Origin: Leifsonia sp. PS1209
GTDB lineage: Bacteria > Actinomycetota > Actinomycetes > Actinomycetales > Microbacteriaceae
DNA: 64,000 bases
Direction of reading: 5' to 3'
Assembly (NCBI RefSeq): GCF_012317045.1
Contig: NZ_CP051154.1
Coordinates: 310,001-374,000 of the forward strand
This document shows positions 18,256 to 26,387 of this stretch, piece after piece. The first letter of the stretch is position 1. The number at the start of each line of letters is the position of its first letter. The notes under the pieces are model-generated. The model searched no databases. It saw only the letters and a list, made by a program, of their open reading frames with translations, and was not told where the DNA came from. The position numbers were made by a program, and so were the translations under genes.

Positions 18256-18659
18256 TGTCCAACCGTCGCCGTCCCGCCCGGGGCAACACGTACCGCACCA
18301 ACTACCTGCACTCCGGAGCCTGGTTCGCCCGCCGCGACCGATGGTTCCTCGACGAGCAGACCCGCAACGGCGAAATCCGCTGCGCCCTCTGCCTCGGCGC
18401 CGGTGGCTCCCACTCGCTCGAGCTGCACCACCTCGACTACCGCGGCGTCACCCAGACCCCGCACGGATGGACCGCCCACGAGCCGCATGAAGACCTGACC
18501 GCGCTGCACCCGCGCTGCCACGAATACGTCCACCAGCTGATCGACCGCGACCGTGCCCTCTCGGGGTTCGTCTCGCGCCGCACCGCTTCCGTCCAGGCGA
18601 TCGCCCGGCTGCAGGCCAAGATCGCCCACTACATCGAAGCGTCCCTGGAGCAGCCGTGA
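18255..18659 (+). CDS. HNH-type nuclease-like protein
   Basis: 134 residues from ATG 18255, with GGAGAGGGAG just before. A zinc-binding Cys43-x2-Cys46 is followed by LELHHLDY (His58/His59) and LTALHPRCHEYVH (His85, Cys88, His89), the signature of a small HNH domain. The basic N-terminus fits DNA binding. Its place inside the transfer operon suggests a DNA-processing role, but small HNH proteins are also free-standing mobile endonucleases. Confidence 0.75.
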   Translation: MSNRRRPARGNTYRTNYLHSGAWFARRDRWFLDEQTRNGEIRCALCLGAGGSHSLELHHLDYRGVTQTPHGWTAHEPHEDLTALHPRCHEYVHQLIDRDRALSGFVSRRTASVQAIARLQAKIAHYIEASLEQP

Positions 18660-19141
18660 CCGACGACATCCCCCTCGACGACCTCGTCGCCTCCCTCGCC
18701 GAGGGATGGGAGAACCAAGCGCCCCGGCAGAGTCCTGGAATGCTCGGCATCCGCGTCATCAACTGGCGCACTCTGGAGGACGAGGACGCCCGACGGGTGT
18801 GGACCGACCTGCGGGAGTGGGTGGTCTGGTTCACCCACCGCTACAACATCGCTCCGAGGAAGATCCCGCCCTGCTGGTTCAAGCACGGCGCGCTCGTCGA
18901 GGAACTCTCCGCCCTGCACACCGCCTGGCTGGTCTCCTACGACAGCCTCGACGCCGGCTACGGACCCATCGGCTGGCACGAACGCCTCGCCGTCGCGCTG
19001 CCCCGACTGGCGACTTGGTACAACGGCGAATGCCATAACGGCCACACCGAACTCCTACAAACCGGCGACGACACAATCCCCACGGAGTGGGCCGATTGGA
19101 TTCGCCAGAGCCACGCCAATCCGCAAGCCGAACGCCGCTGA
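18656..19141 (+). CDS. DUF4913-like protein
   Basis: 161 residues, GTG start overlapping the previous stop. It is Trp-rich, with NWRTLEDEDARRVWTDLREWVVWFTHRYN, IPPCWFKHGALVEELSALHTAW and WHERLAVALPRLATWYNGECHNGH. This pattern resembles DUF4913 proteins found beside TraG on actinobacterial plasmids. No catalytic motif is evident. A transfer-associated role is inferred from the operon. Confidence 0.6.
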   Translation: MTDDIPLDDLVASLAEGWENQAPRQSPGMLGIRVINWRTLEDEDARRVWTDLREWVVWFTHRYNIAPRKIPPCWFKHGALVEELSALHTAWLVSYDSLDAGYGPIGWHERLAVALPRLATWYNGECHNGHTELLQTGDDTIPTEWADWIRQSHANPQAERR

Positions 19142-19176
19142 TTGCGCGCCCTCTGCGCGCATCTTCCGAGCCCGAC

Positions 19177-19192
19177 CCGGAAGTTCTAAGTG
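19177..19192 (+). promoter_or_regulatory. shared 16-bp element, copy 2 (before ssb)
   Basis: CCGGAAGTTCTAAGTG, identical to copies at 11231 and 34561-34546. The terminal GTG (19190) is in frame with ssb and would add 15 residues to it. Two TGCGCGC-type blocks (19144-19163) lie upstream. Confidence 0.6.
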
Positions 19193-19234
19193 AAAGCGAC
19201 CCAACAGATGGCCGCCAAATGGAAAGGAAGAAAG

Positions 19235-19678
19235 ATGAGCACACGAGTCCCGATCAGCATCGAAGGCAACCTCGTCGCCGACCCCGACTACGGCGAGTCC
19301 CAGAACGGCACGAAGTTCGCCAAGTTCACCGTCGCCGTCACCGACCGCAAGCTCGAAGACGGCAAGTGGGTCGACGGAGACACCCAGTACCACCGCACCA
19401 CCGTCTTCGGCCGCACCGCCGAGAACGTCCGCGCCAGCCTCGCCAAAGGCGACACCGTCATCGTCAACGGCAACCTCGAGTTCCGCCACTGGACCGACCA
19501 AGCCACCGGCGAACCCCGAGCCGCCACCGAAGTCGTCGCCGACAGCGTCGGCCCCTCCCTCCGCTACACCACCGCGGAAGTCACCCGCCGCGCCCCAAAA
19601 GCTGAAGGCCCGGACACATACGTGACCGGGCCAGTCGCCACCGTCGCGTCAGCCGGGCGAGCGCCGGCCGTTGTCTAG
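19235..19678 (+). CDS. ssb: single-stranded DNA-binding protein
   Basis: 147 residues from ATG 19235 with AAAGGAAG upstream; GTG 19190 in the shared 16-bp element is an alternative. The OB-fold is complete: ISIEGNLVADPDYGESQNGTKFAKFTVAVTDRK, HRTTVFGRTAENVRASLAKGDTVIVNGNLEFRHW and EVVADSVGPSLRY. The C-terminal tail ends APAVV and lacks the acidic DDDxPF tip of housekeeping SSBs, usual for element-borne versions. It should protect the transferred single strand. Confidence 0.92.
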   Translation: MSTRVPISIEGNLVADPDYGESQNGTKFAKFTVAVTDRKLEDGKWVDGDTQYHRTTVFGRTAENVRASLAKGDTVIVNGNLEFRHWTDQATGEPRAATEVVADSVGPSLRYTTAEVTRRAPKAEGPDTYVTGPVATVASAGRAPAVV

Positions 19679-19689
19679 TCCGAAACAGT

Positions 19690-19719
19690 AGGTGGGGTGG
19701 TCCTTTGGCCACCCCACCT
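19690..19719 (+). terminator. 11-bp hairpin after ssb
   Basis: AGGTGGGGTGG (19690-19700) pairs perfectly with CCACCCCACCT (19709-19719) around an 8-base loop, 12 bases after the ssb stop. It ends the conjugation operon and may also serve the minus-strand remnant gene that stops at 19752. Confidence 0.8.
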
Positions 19720-19751
19720 TCGCGTGCCCCATGGGGCTTCGCCGCGTTGCA

Positions 19752-19907
19752 TCAGCTTGGCCCTGGAATGCTAGAGAGATCGGTAAGTAGATACCTCCGC
19801 CGGACCCGCCGCATCCGCTCGTCGTCGCCCCAGGACTCGATCGATATCGTCAGAAGCCCCAATGCCTCCAATTCCTTCGTCGCGCGGGTCCAGGTGTCAT
19901 CGGACAT
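19752..19907 (-). pseudogene. C-terminal remnant of a winged-helix protein cut by the recombinase module
   Basis: On the minus strand a 51-residue frame reads MSDDTWTRATKELEALGLLTISIESWGDDERMRRVRRRYLLTDLSSIPGPS. It looks like the recognition helix and wing of a helix-turn-helix or replication protein. The frame stays open upstream to about 19920, where the recombinase module begins, so the N-terminal part is missing. It marks the insertion boundary of the 19.9-26 kb cargo. Confidence 0.5.
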
Positions 19908-19947
19908 TCCATATTGACTGAACCCGGAGCAGCAGGTCTTCGACGCG

Positions 19948-20964
19948 ATGATGGACGGCTGGCGGAATCAGCAGCTCTCACGCGGGCTCCGTGAGCAGAC
20001 GATTCAGAACCGCACGGCGACGGTGCTCCGGTTCCGGGATTTCGTGGACAAGCCGCCGTGGAAGTGGACGGTCGCGGACGTCGACGATTTCACGAGGGAA
20101 GCCACCGATCGCACGCTGACCCTGTCGACGCTGCGCCACCATCATGGAGCCATCCGCGGGTTCTGCGACTACCTGACGAACCCGTTGTACGACTGGATGG
20201 AGATCTGCGAACGGGAGTTCAGCGAGATCCCGTCGCAGGTGTGCTTGCCGTGGAACACGGTTGCGCACCGGTTCGAGTTCGAGGGCGACGGGAAGCGCCG
20301 CCCGTTCACCTACGACGAGGTGGAGCGCCTGTTTGACACCGCCGACGCCCGTGTCGAGCTGCTTGTGAACTCCGGGCGGAAGGGCGCGCTCGGGGCGTTG
20401 CGGGACGCGCAGCTGCTGAAGACGGTCTACGCGTTCGGGCTGCACCGCACCGAGGCGGTGATGCTCGACACCGTCGACCTGCACCACAACGCCGAGATGC
20501 GTCAGTGGCGGCGCTACGGCGCGATCCACGTGCGGTGGGCGAAGGCCGCGGGAGGCGGTGCGCCTCGTCGTCGTACAGTGCTGCTGGTGCCGGAGTTCGA
20601 CTGGTGGGTGCCGGGCATGCAGCAATGGCTCGAGCAGGCTCGGGAGCGATTCGCTCCCGGCGACGACCTCGACGCGCTCTGGGTGACCGAGCGCCGCACG
20701 CGCCTGTCCGCCGGCTACCTCGACCGAAGGTTCGCGGAGCTGCGTGACGAGGCCGGCCTGTCGAAGGATCTGACGCTGCACAGCCTCCGACATTCCTACG
20801 TCACGCACTTGCTGGAGTTCGGCTACGCCGAGCGCTTCGTCCAGGAGCAGGTCGGGCACATGCACGCGTCGACGACCTCGATCTATGCCTCTGTCAGCTC
20901 GGACTACAAGAACCGGGTGCTCGCGGAGGCGCTGAAGTCCCTCATCGAAGGAGAAGCGGGATGA
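19948..20964 (+). CDS. tyrosine recombinase, first gene of a three-gene recombinase module
   Basis: 338 residues from ATG 19948; the frame is open back to 19918 (LNPEQQVFDA), so the native start may be upstream and lost or non-ATG. Arg167 (YAFGLHRTEAV), HSLRHSYVTHLL and GHMHASTTSIYASV give the Arg, His-x-x-Arg, His and Tyr of an active recombinase. It overlaps the HTH gene (ATGA). This arrangement, recombinase then HTH then zinc-ribbon protein, is a recurrent actinobacterial mobile module that carries metal-resistance genes. Confidence 0.85.
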   Translation: MMDGWRNQQLSRGLREQTIQNRTATVLRFRDFVDKPPWKWTVADVDDFTREATDRTLTLSTLRHHHGAIRGFCDYLTNPLYDWMEICEREFSEIPSQVCLPWNTVAHRFEFEGDGKRRPFTYDEVERLFDTADARVELLVNSGRKGALGALRDAQLLKTVYAFGLHRTEAVMLDTVDLHHNAEMRQWRRYGAIHVRWAKAAGGGAPRRRTVLLVPEFDWWVPGMQQWLEQARERFAPGDDLDALWVTERRTRLSAGYLDRRFAELRDEAGLSKDLTLHSLRHSYVTHLLEFGYAERFVQEQVGHMHASTTSIYASVSSDYKNRVLAEALKSLIEGEAG

Positions 20965-21296
20965 CCGTTGAACTCGAGACTGGCTGGAACCTGCGCAGCG
21001 TGATGGCGTCGCGCGGGATCTTCCAGACCTCCAAGCTGAAGCCGCTGCTCGAGGAGCGCGGCATCGACCTCTCCCGGGAGCAGGTGTATCGGCTGGTGAC
21101 GCAGCCGCCGCAGCGGGTGCGTCTTGACGTCCTCGCCGCGCTCTGTGACGCACTGGGGTGCTCTCTCGACGATCTCGTGACGATCACCCGCCGCGAGGCC
21201 GCGGCCCCGGTGGCTGTGGGCGAGGAGGCGACGCGCGGGTCAATCGGTGATCTCCGCCCCGTTCGCGCGACGATCCGCCGTCCACGCACGAATTAG
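20961..21296 (+). CDS. XRE-type HTH protein, second gene of recombinase module
   Basis: 111 residues. A Cro/C1 fold spans about residues 8-70 (NLRSVMASRGIFQTSKLKPLLEERGIDLSREQVYRLVTQPPQRVRLDVLAALCDALGCSLDDLV). It overlaps the genes on both sides, so all three are translated together. It probably directs or regulates the partner recombinases. A basic tail (RATIRRPRTN) follows. Confidence 0.8.
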   Translation: MTVELETGWNLRSVMASRGIFQTSKLKPLLEERGIDLSREQVYRLVTQPPQRVRLDVLAALCDALGCSLDDLVTITRREAAAPVAVGEEATRGSIGDLRPVRATIRRPRTN

Positions 21297-23265
21297 GCCC
21301 GTCGTGGCCAAGCTGCCGCAGGAGCCGAGGGTCGCGGAAGTCGTGATGCTCATCCAGTGGGGCGCGCTCGAGATCCCGGCGGAACGCCTCGCCGAGATCG
21401 TGAGCACAGTCGCTCCGGTACCGCTCACGCAACGCCTTCTTGAGCTTGCCCTCCTCAAGCAGCCTGGAGTCCTCGAAGGCCGTCACCAGAACGTGCCGGT
21501 GACGGTCCAGGACCTCGCGCACGCGCTCATCGCGGAAGGGGCGAGCCGGGTCGTCCTGCCGACGTGCGAGACATGCGGGCGCGCTGTCCGCATGCCGCAC
21601 AAGACGCCGAGCGGCGGACGTCGCTGCTCCCGGTGCGAGAGGAATGCCAGATCCGTCGCGTGCGCGACATGCGGGCGGGAGAGGCCAGTGCAGCGCACCA
21701 TCAGCGGAAAGCGGTACTGCCGCGAATGCTGGCGCGCCGACCCCCGCTCGTTCGGCCACTGCTCGCGGTGTGGTCAGCACGCGACCATCGTCGTCCGTCG
21801 CCCCGAGCTCGTCTGCCTGGCCTGTTACACCGCGCCGATCAAGACCTGCGGGGTCTGCGGGGAGCCCGGCAGAGTCGCGTCCCACCTCGACGGGCGACGC
21901 GTCTGCGCCCGCTGCTACTACGCGATGCGCACTCCGCAGCCCTGTCCGGAGTGCGGGCGCAAGGTGTTCCTCACCGGGTTCATGAACGACCAGAAGGTGT
22001 GCGCCGATTGCGCGGGCACCCCGGTCACGATGGCGTGTCCTGGTTGCGGTTCGATCGAGGAGGTCCGCAAGCACCGCCTGTGCGTCGAGTGCCGCCGGCC
22101 CATCGCAATCCGCCGGCTCCTCGCCGACGACACTGGAGTGATCCGTGCGGAACTACAACCTCTCGCGGACTACCTGATCACGCACCATGGCAAAGCGATC
22201 TCGCTCGAGCGGTGGTTGCACAAGAGCAAGTGCGCAGCCGTGCTCAGCGAGCTCGCAGACGGGACCCTGCCCCTTGCCGCCGACGCAATCATCATCAGAG
22301 CCAGGTCGGGGCAGTCCGCGGCGTTCCTCCTCTCACTGTTGGTCCGCTCTGGCGTTCTGCCGGAGCTCGACGTCGAGGCCGCGCGCTTCGACCACTGGCT
22401 CGAGGAATGGCTGGCCAACGTCGAGCATGCCGAGGACCGGCTGATCCTGCGCCGGTACTGCACCTGGGAGCTGCTCCGTTCGACCCGTGCGTTCCGGGCG
22501 GTGTCCCGCAGCCCATCGAGCCCCGCCGTCGGCTTCCAGCGGCAACGAGCAGCACTCAAGCACTGCGCCGCGCTCCTTCACGAGATCCGATCGCAGCACG
22601 AGACGATCGCCACTTTCCCGCAACGCCGCCTCGACGCGCTTCTCACCGACTCGCCGAGCCAGCGCGACGCGCTGGCTCCATTCACTCGTTGGCTGCGACG
22701 GCACCGGCTGAGCACCCTCCGCGTCGAGTTCCGCATGAGTCGCCTCGAGGGCCGGCACTACGAGTCCGACCATCGGTGGCAGATGGCCCGCCGATTCCTC
22801 ACCGACGCGGACATGGACTCGAGGACCCGCACCGCGGGCCTGCTCGTGCTCCTCTACGGTATCCAGCTCACCCGCATCGTCACCCTCACCCGCGATCAGG
22901 TCGACGCGACCTCCCGCCCGGTGAAACTCACCGTCGGAACCGAGCCGATCGAACTCCCCGAGGCCCTCGGGAACGCGATCGTCGACCTCGTCGACGCATC
23001 GATGCGCCATCCCGAGGGGTGGCTCTTCCCTGGCAGAAACCCGGGGCTGCACTTGACCCCGGGGCCAATCAGCCGCCGTCTCCGTGCGGAGGGACTCCGC
23101 TCCGGGAGCGCCCGGACCACGGCCCTGATCGAGCTCACCCGTCAGATGCACCCCCGGATCGTCTCCGACTTGCTCGGTATCACACCAGCATCCGCGGCCG
23201 CGTGGTCGCGCCTCGCCAGCGGCGATTGGTCGGACTACCCGAAGGTCCGCGCAGTGCCCGGCTGA
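21247..23265 (+). CDS. zinc-ribbon, recombinase-like protein, third gene of recombinase module
   Basis: 672 residues from GTG 21247 (GTG 21304 possible). Between about residues 105 and 285 there are six Cys-pair ribbons (CETCGR/CSRCE, CATCGR/CRECW, CSRCGQ/CLACY, CGVCGE/CARCYY, CPECGR/CADC, CPGCG/CVEC). The C-terminal 160 residues (LLVLLYGIQLTRIVTLTRDQVD ... LIELTRQMHPRIVSDLLGITPASAAAWSRLA) follow the tyrosine-recombinase fold but lack the HxxR box and the Tyr nucleophile. It is probably a non-catalytic DNA-binding partner of the first recombinase. Confidence 0.75.
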   Translation: MISAPFARRSAVHARIRPVVAKLPQEPRVAEVVMLIQWGALEIPAERLAEIVSTVAPVPLTQRLLELALLKQPGVLEGRHQNVPVTVQDLAHALIAEGASRVVLPTCETCGRAVRMPHKTPSGGRRCSRCERNARSVACATCGRERPVQRTISGKRYCRECWRADPRSFGHCSRCGQHATIVVRRPELVCLACYTAPIKTCGVCGEPGRVASHLDGRRVCARCYYAMRTPQPCPECGRKVFLTGFMNDQKVCADCAGTPVTMACPGCGSIEEVRKHRLCVECRRPIAIRRLLADDTGVIRAELQPLADYLITHHGKAISLERWLHKSKCAAVLSELADGTLPLAADAIIIRARSGQSAAFLLSLLVRSGVLPELDVEAARFDHWLEEWLANVEHAEDRLILRRYCTWELLRSTRAFRAVSRSPSSPAVGFQRQRAALKHCAALLHEIRSQHETIATFPQRRLDALLTDSPSQRDALAPFTRWLRRHRLSTLRVEFRMSRLEGRHYESDHRWQMARRFLTDADMDSRTRTAGLLVLLYGIQLTRIVTLTRDQVDATSRPVKLTVGTEPIELPEALGNAIVDLVDASMRHPEGWLFPGRNPGLHLTPGPISRRLRAEGLRSGSARTTALIELTRQMHPRIVSDLLGITPASAAAWSRLASGDWSDYPKVRAVPG

Positions 23266-23304
23266 AGTGAGTGGGTGGCCTGGCCCACGACCTCCTTGAC
23301 GTCC

Positions 23305-23838
23305 TCAGCCGTTGAGCGTCTCGCGCGCGATCGGTAGCAGGAGGTTCAGGCACACCAGGCCGACACCGACCACGACGAAGACGTCGGCGACGTTTCCGAC
23401 GAACAGGTCGCCGTAGGCGAGGAAGTCGGTGACGTGCCCGCGCGCGAACGAGGGCGGGTTCACGAGCCGGTCGACGAGGTTGCCGACCGCGCCTCCCAGG
23501 ATCAGTCCCAACGCAAGACCCCACCGTGCGCCGTGCAGCCGCACGGCGAAGGCGACCACCGCGGCGGACGCGAGCACGCCGATGAGGGTGATGATCCAGG
23601 TGGCCCCGGAGCCGAGCGAGAACGCGGCTCCGGGGTTGTAGACCAGCGACAGGCCGAACAGATCACCGAGAAGCGGGATCCGCTCACCCTGCGTCAGCTG
23701 CGCCACCGCGAGGGCCTTGGAGCCCTGGTCGATCACCAGAGCGAGCACCGCGACGGCGAGGGTGACACCGAGCGCCCGCCCGCTGCCCCTGGACGACTCA
23801 CTCGTCTTCTCGACAACAACGACATCCTGCGCGGTCAC
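23305..23838 (-). CDS. lspA: lipoprotein signal peptidase II
   Basis: 177 residues, GTG start overlapping the P-type ATPase stop (GTGA). Four transmembrane helices; the catalytic aspartates lie in GAVGNLVDRLVNPP and HVTDFLAYGDLFVGNVADVFVVVG, with YNPGAAFS also conserved. It cleaves lipoprotein signal peptides in the membrane. A second, mobile lspA copy attached to a Cd/Zn/Pb-type resistance operon is a known association, but its benefit is not settled. Confidence 0.92.
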   Translation of the reverse strand: MTAQDVVVVEKTSESSRGSGRALGVTLAVAVLALVIDQGSKALAVAQLTQGERIPLLGDLFGLSLVYNPGAAFSLGSGATWIITLIGVLASAAVVAFAVRLHGARWGLALGLILGGAVGNLVDRLVNPPSFARGHVTDFLAYGDLFVGNVADVFVVVGVGLVCLNLLLPIARETLNG

Positions 23839-25742
23839 GCGCTGACCTTCCGCGTCCGGGCGGCGCGCAGGCCGTTGAGGATCACGACGACCTCGGCGAT
23901 CTCGTGCACCAGCACCACGGCCGCGAGACCGAGGACGCCGAACAGGGCCAGCGGGAGCAAGGCAGTAATGATCAGCAGCGACAGGAGGATGTTCTGGTTG
24001 ATGATGTGCCGTCCTCGGCGGGCGTGGTCGAACGCGCGCGGCAGTAGGCGCAGGTCGTGCCCGGTGAAGGCGACGTCGGCGGACTCGATCGCGGCATCCG
24101 ACCCGGTCGCGCCCATCGCGATCCCGATGTCCGCCGCCGCGAGGGCCGGCGCGTCGTTGATGCCGTCGCCGATCATCGCGACTGGCCCGTGCGTGCCGAG
24201 CTCGCCGATCGCGGCGGCCTTGTCCTCGGGGCGCAGCTCGGCGCGCACGTCCTCGATCCCGGCCTGCGCGGCCAGCGCGCGGGCGGTACGGGCGTTGTCG
24301 CCGGTGAGCATCGTGACACCGACGCCCTGGGCAGCGAGGGTGCGGACCACTTCCGGAACTTCAGAGCGCAGCTCGTCGCGGACGCCGATCGCAGCCACGG
24401 ACAGACCGTCGCGGTGCACGATCACGACCGTCATGCCCTGCTCCTCCAGCCCTGCGACCCGGTCTCCGAGCGTCCCGGCGTCGAGCCAGCGCGGGCTGCC
24501 GACCGTGATCCGCGCACCGCCGAGCGTGCCTTCGATGCCGTGCCCGGCCTGCTCGGTCACACCCTCGGCCGCGGCGGCTCCCGGTGCGGCGGCCGTGATC
24601 GCGGCGGCGAGGGGGTGGGTGCTGTGCTGCTCCAGCGCGGCAGCCCAAGCCAGCGCCTCCTCCTCTGTGATGCCGTCGGCGGTGAGCACGGCGGTGACGG
24701 CGGGCTCGTTGCGGGTGAGGGTGCCGGTCTTGTCGACGGCGACGTGACGGATCACGCCGAAACGCTCGAACGCGGCACCGGACTTGATGATCACGCCGAA
24801 CTTGCTCGCCGACCCGATCGCGGCCACCACCGTCAGCGGCACCGAGATCGCCAGCGCACATGGAGACGCCGCAACTAACACGACGAGGGCGCGGGTGATC
24901 CACAGCTCCGGGTCGCCGAGCAGCGACCCGATGATCGCGACGAGGGCAGCGAGGATGAGCACACCCGGGACGAGAGGGCGCGCGATCCGGTCCGCGAGAC
25001 GCGCCCGGTCGCCCTTCTCCGCCTGCGCCTGCTCCACGAGCTCCACGATCGTGGTCAGCGAGTTGTCGGTGCCCGCCGCGGTCGTCTCGACCTCCAACGC
25101 CCCGGCGGTGTTGATCGCACCGGCCGACACTGTGTCTCCGGGCTCGACCTCGACCGGGATGGACTCCCCGGTGATCGCGGACGTGTCCAGGCTGGAACGT
25201 CCCGTGCGGACGACGCCGTCGGTTGCGATCCGCTCGCCCGGCCGCACCAGCATCAGCTGCCCTGCTTGGAGGTCCTTCGCGGCAACCTCGACCGAGACGC
25301 CGTCGCGGCGGACGGTCGCGGTCTCGGGGACGAGCTTGAGCAGCGCCCGCAGCCCGCCGCGGGCGCGGTCCATCGCCTTGTCCTCCAGCGCCTCGGCGAT
25401 CGAGTACAGGAACGCCAGCGCGGCGGCCTCCTCGACATACCCGAGGATGACCGCGCCGACCGCGCTGATCGTCATCAGCAGGCTGATGCTCAGCTTGCCC
25501 TTGAACAACTTCCGGATCGCGCCCGGGGTGAAGGTCGACGCACCCAGCAGCAGGCCGATCCAGAACGCCACCAGCGCCGGGATCTCCATCCCGGACCACT
25601 CCAGGATCAGACCGGTCAGGAACGCGACGCCGGAGAGCACCGGGACCATGATCCCGCGATCGGTCCACCAAGGACCGTCGTGGTCATCATCGTCATCGTC
25701 GCGCTCGACGCCCTCCACCTGGGACTTCGTCACATCGCTCAT
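23835..25742 (-). CDS. heavy-metal P1B-type ATPase (Cd/Zn/Pb-type exporter)
   Basis: 635 residues from ATG 25742, which overlaps the cmtR stop; the longer frame is antisense to cmtR. TGES actuator motif, metal-site SPC motif (Ser293-Pro294-Cys295), DKTGTLT phosphorylation site (Asp337), STHPLAAAI (the HP motif) and GDGINDAPALAAADIG are all intact, so it is active. There is no N-terminal HMA domain; instead there is an Asp/His-rich stretch (DDDDDDHDGPWW, residues 15-26). The Cys-type SPC site and CmtR partner point to Cd(II)/Pb(II)/Zn(II) efflux. Confidence 0.93.
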   Translation of the reverse strand: MSDVTKSQVEGVERDDDDDDHDGPWWTDRGIMVPVLSGVAFLTGLILEWSGMEIPALVAFWIGLLLGASTFTPGAIRKLFKGKLSISLLMTISAVGAVILGYVEEAAALAFLYSIAEALEDKAMDRARGGLRALLKLVPETATVRRDGVSVEVAAKDLQAGQLMLVRPGERIATDGVVRTGRSSLDTSAITGESIPVEVEPGDTVSAGAINTAGALEVETTAAGTDNSLTTIVELVEQAQAEKGDRARLADRIARPLVPGVLILAALVAIIGSLLGDPELWITRALVVLVAASPCALAISVPLTVVAAIGSASKFGVIIKSGAAFERFGVIRHVAVDKTGTLTRNEPAVTAVLTADGITEEEALAWAAALEQHSTHPLAAAITAAAPGAAAAEGVTEQAGHGIEGTLGGARITVGSPRWLDAGTLGDRVAGLEEQGMTVVIVHRDGLSVAAIGVRDELRSEVPEVVRTLAAQGVGVTMLTGDNARTARALAAQAGIEDVRAELRPEDKAAAIGELGTHGPVAMIGDGINDAPALAAADIGIAMGATGSDAAIESADVAFTGHDLRLLPRAFDHARRGRHIINQNILLSLLIITALLPLALFGVLGLAAVVLVHEIAEVVVILNGLRAARTRKVSA

Positions 25743-26098
25743 GCGCCCGCCCCGATTCCGCAGCAGCCCGGCACAGTGCACGACGCATCTACACACGGCG
25801 CGTTCTCGTCCACCGCGAGCGTGACATCTAAAAGCGCGGCCAGCGCCGCCGCGAGATGCGGGTCGGCAATCTCGTAGCGCGTCTGCCGCCCCTCGGGCTC
25901 GGCAACCACAATCCCGCAGTCACGCAGACAGGTGAGGTGGTTGGAGACGTTCGAGCGGGTCAGCTCCAGCTCACGCGAGAGCACGGCCGGGTAGCTTGGG
26001 CCGCCGAGCAGAGTCATCAGGATCCGGGAACGCGTCGGGTCCGCCATCGCCCGGCCGAGCCGGTTCATGACGTCGAGGCGTGAAGCAATAGTCAGCAT
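25739..26098 (-). CDS. cmtR: CmtR-type ArsR/SmtB metal-sensing repressor
   Basis: 119 residues. A winged helix (ADPTRSRILMTLLGGPSYPAVLSRELELTRSNVSNHLTCLRDCGIV) carries Cys57 and Cys61, and AVDENAPCV gives Cys102. These are the same three positions that bind Cd(II)/Pb(II) in mycobacterial CmtR. Extra cysteines (107, 112, 113) lie in the tail. It is the first gene of the cmtR - ATPase - lspA operon and should repress it until metal binds. Confidence 0.92.
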   Translation of the reverse strand: MLTIASRLDVMNRLGRAMADPTRSRILMTLLGGPSYPAVLSRELELTRSNVSNHLTCLRDCGIVVAEPEGRQTRYEIADPHLAAALAALLDVTLAVDENAPCVDASCTVPGCCGIGAGA

Positions 26099-26106
26099 CT
26101 ACTGAA

Positions 26107-26112
26107 CTATAC
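26107..26112 (-). promoter_or_regulatory. -10 box of cmtR operon
   Basis: On the minus strand TATAGT lies about 9 bp before the cmtR ATG (26098), so the transcript would be leaderless or nearly so. The -35 region near TTAGTC is weak. The CmtR operator should overlap this, but I cannot mark a clear dyad. Confidence 0.4.
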
Positions 26113-26387
26113 AGCAGGCGCTGACTAATCATTCAGAGTCGAGAACCTCGAATACGCGACTCGGCAACAATCGGAGCTACCAGTAGCGCGTTCCGGTAGC
26201 GTTCTCCCCTCACCCGGCAGCAACCAAGGTCTCGTCGGACTCAGATGGCGAGTTGCGCCAACGTGACGCCGGTCGAATGTGCCTCGCCACGTCCGCTTAC
26301 CGTCGACGCCCGGTGCGAAGTGAATCGTTGGGCGGGTCCCACCGCCTCCAGTGAGTGCTTCGATTGACGCTTCGATGGGAACCGACT
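26113..26387. other. intergenic region at right end of recombinase/metal cargo
   Basis: About 275 bp between the cmtR promoter and the stop of the STAND gene. No open frame with coding character. The right end of the recombinase-module insertion probably lies here, but I see no repeat of the left boundary at about 19910. Confidence 0.3.
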
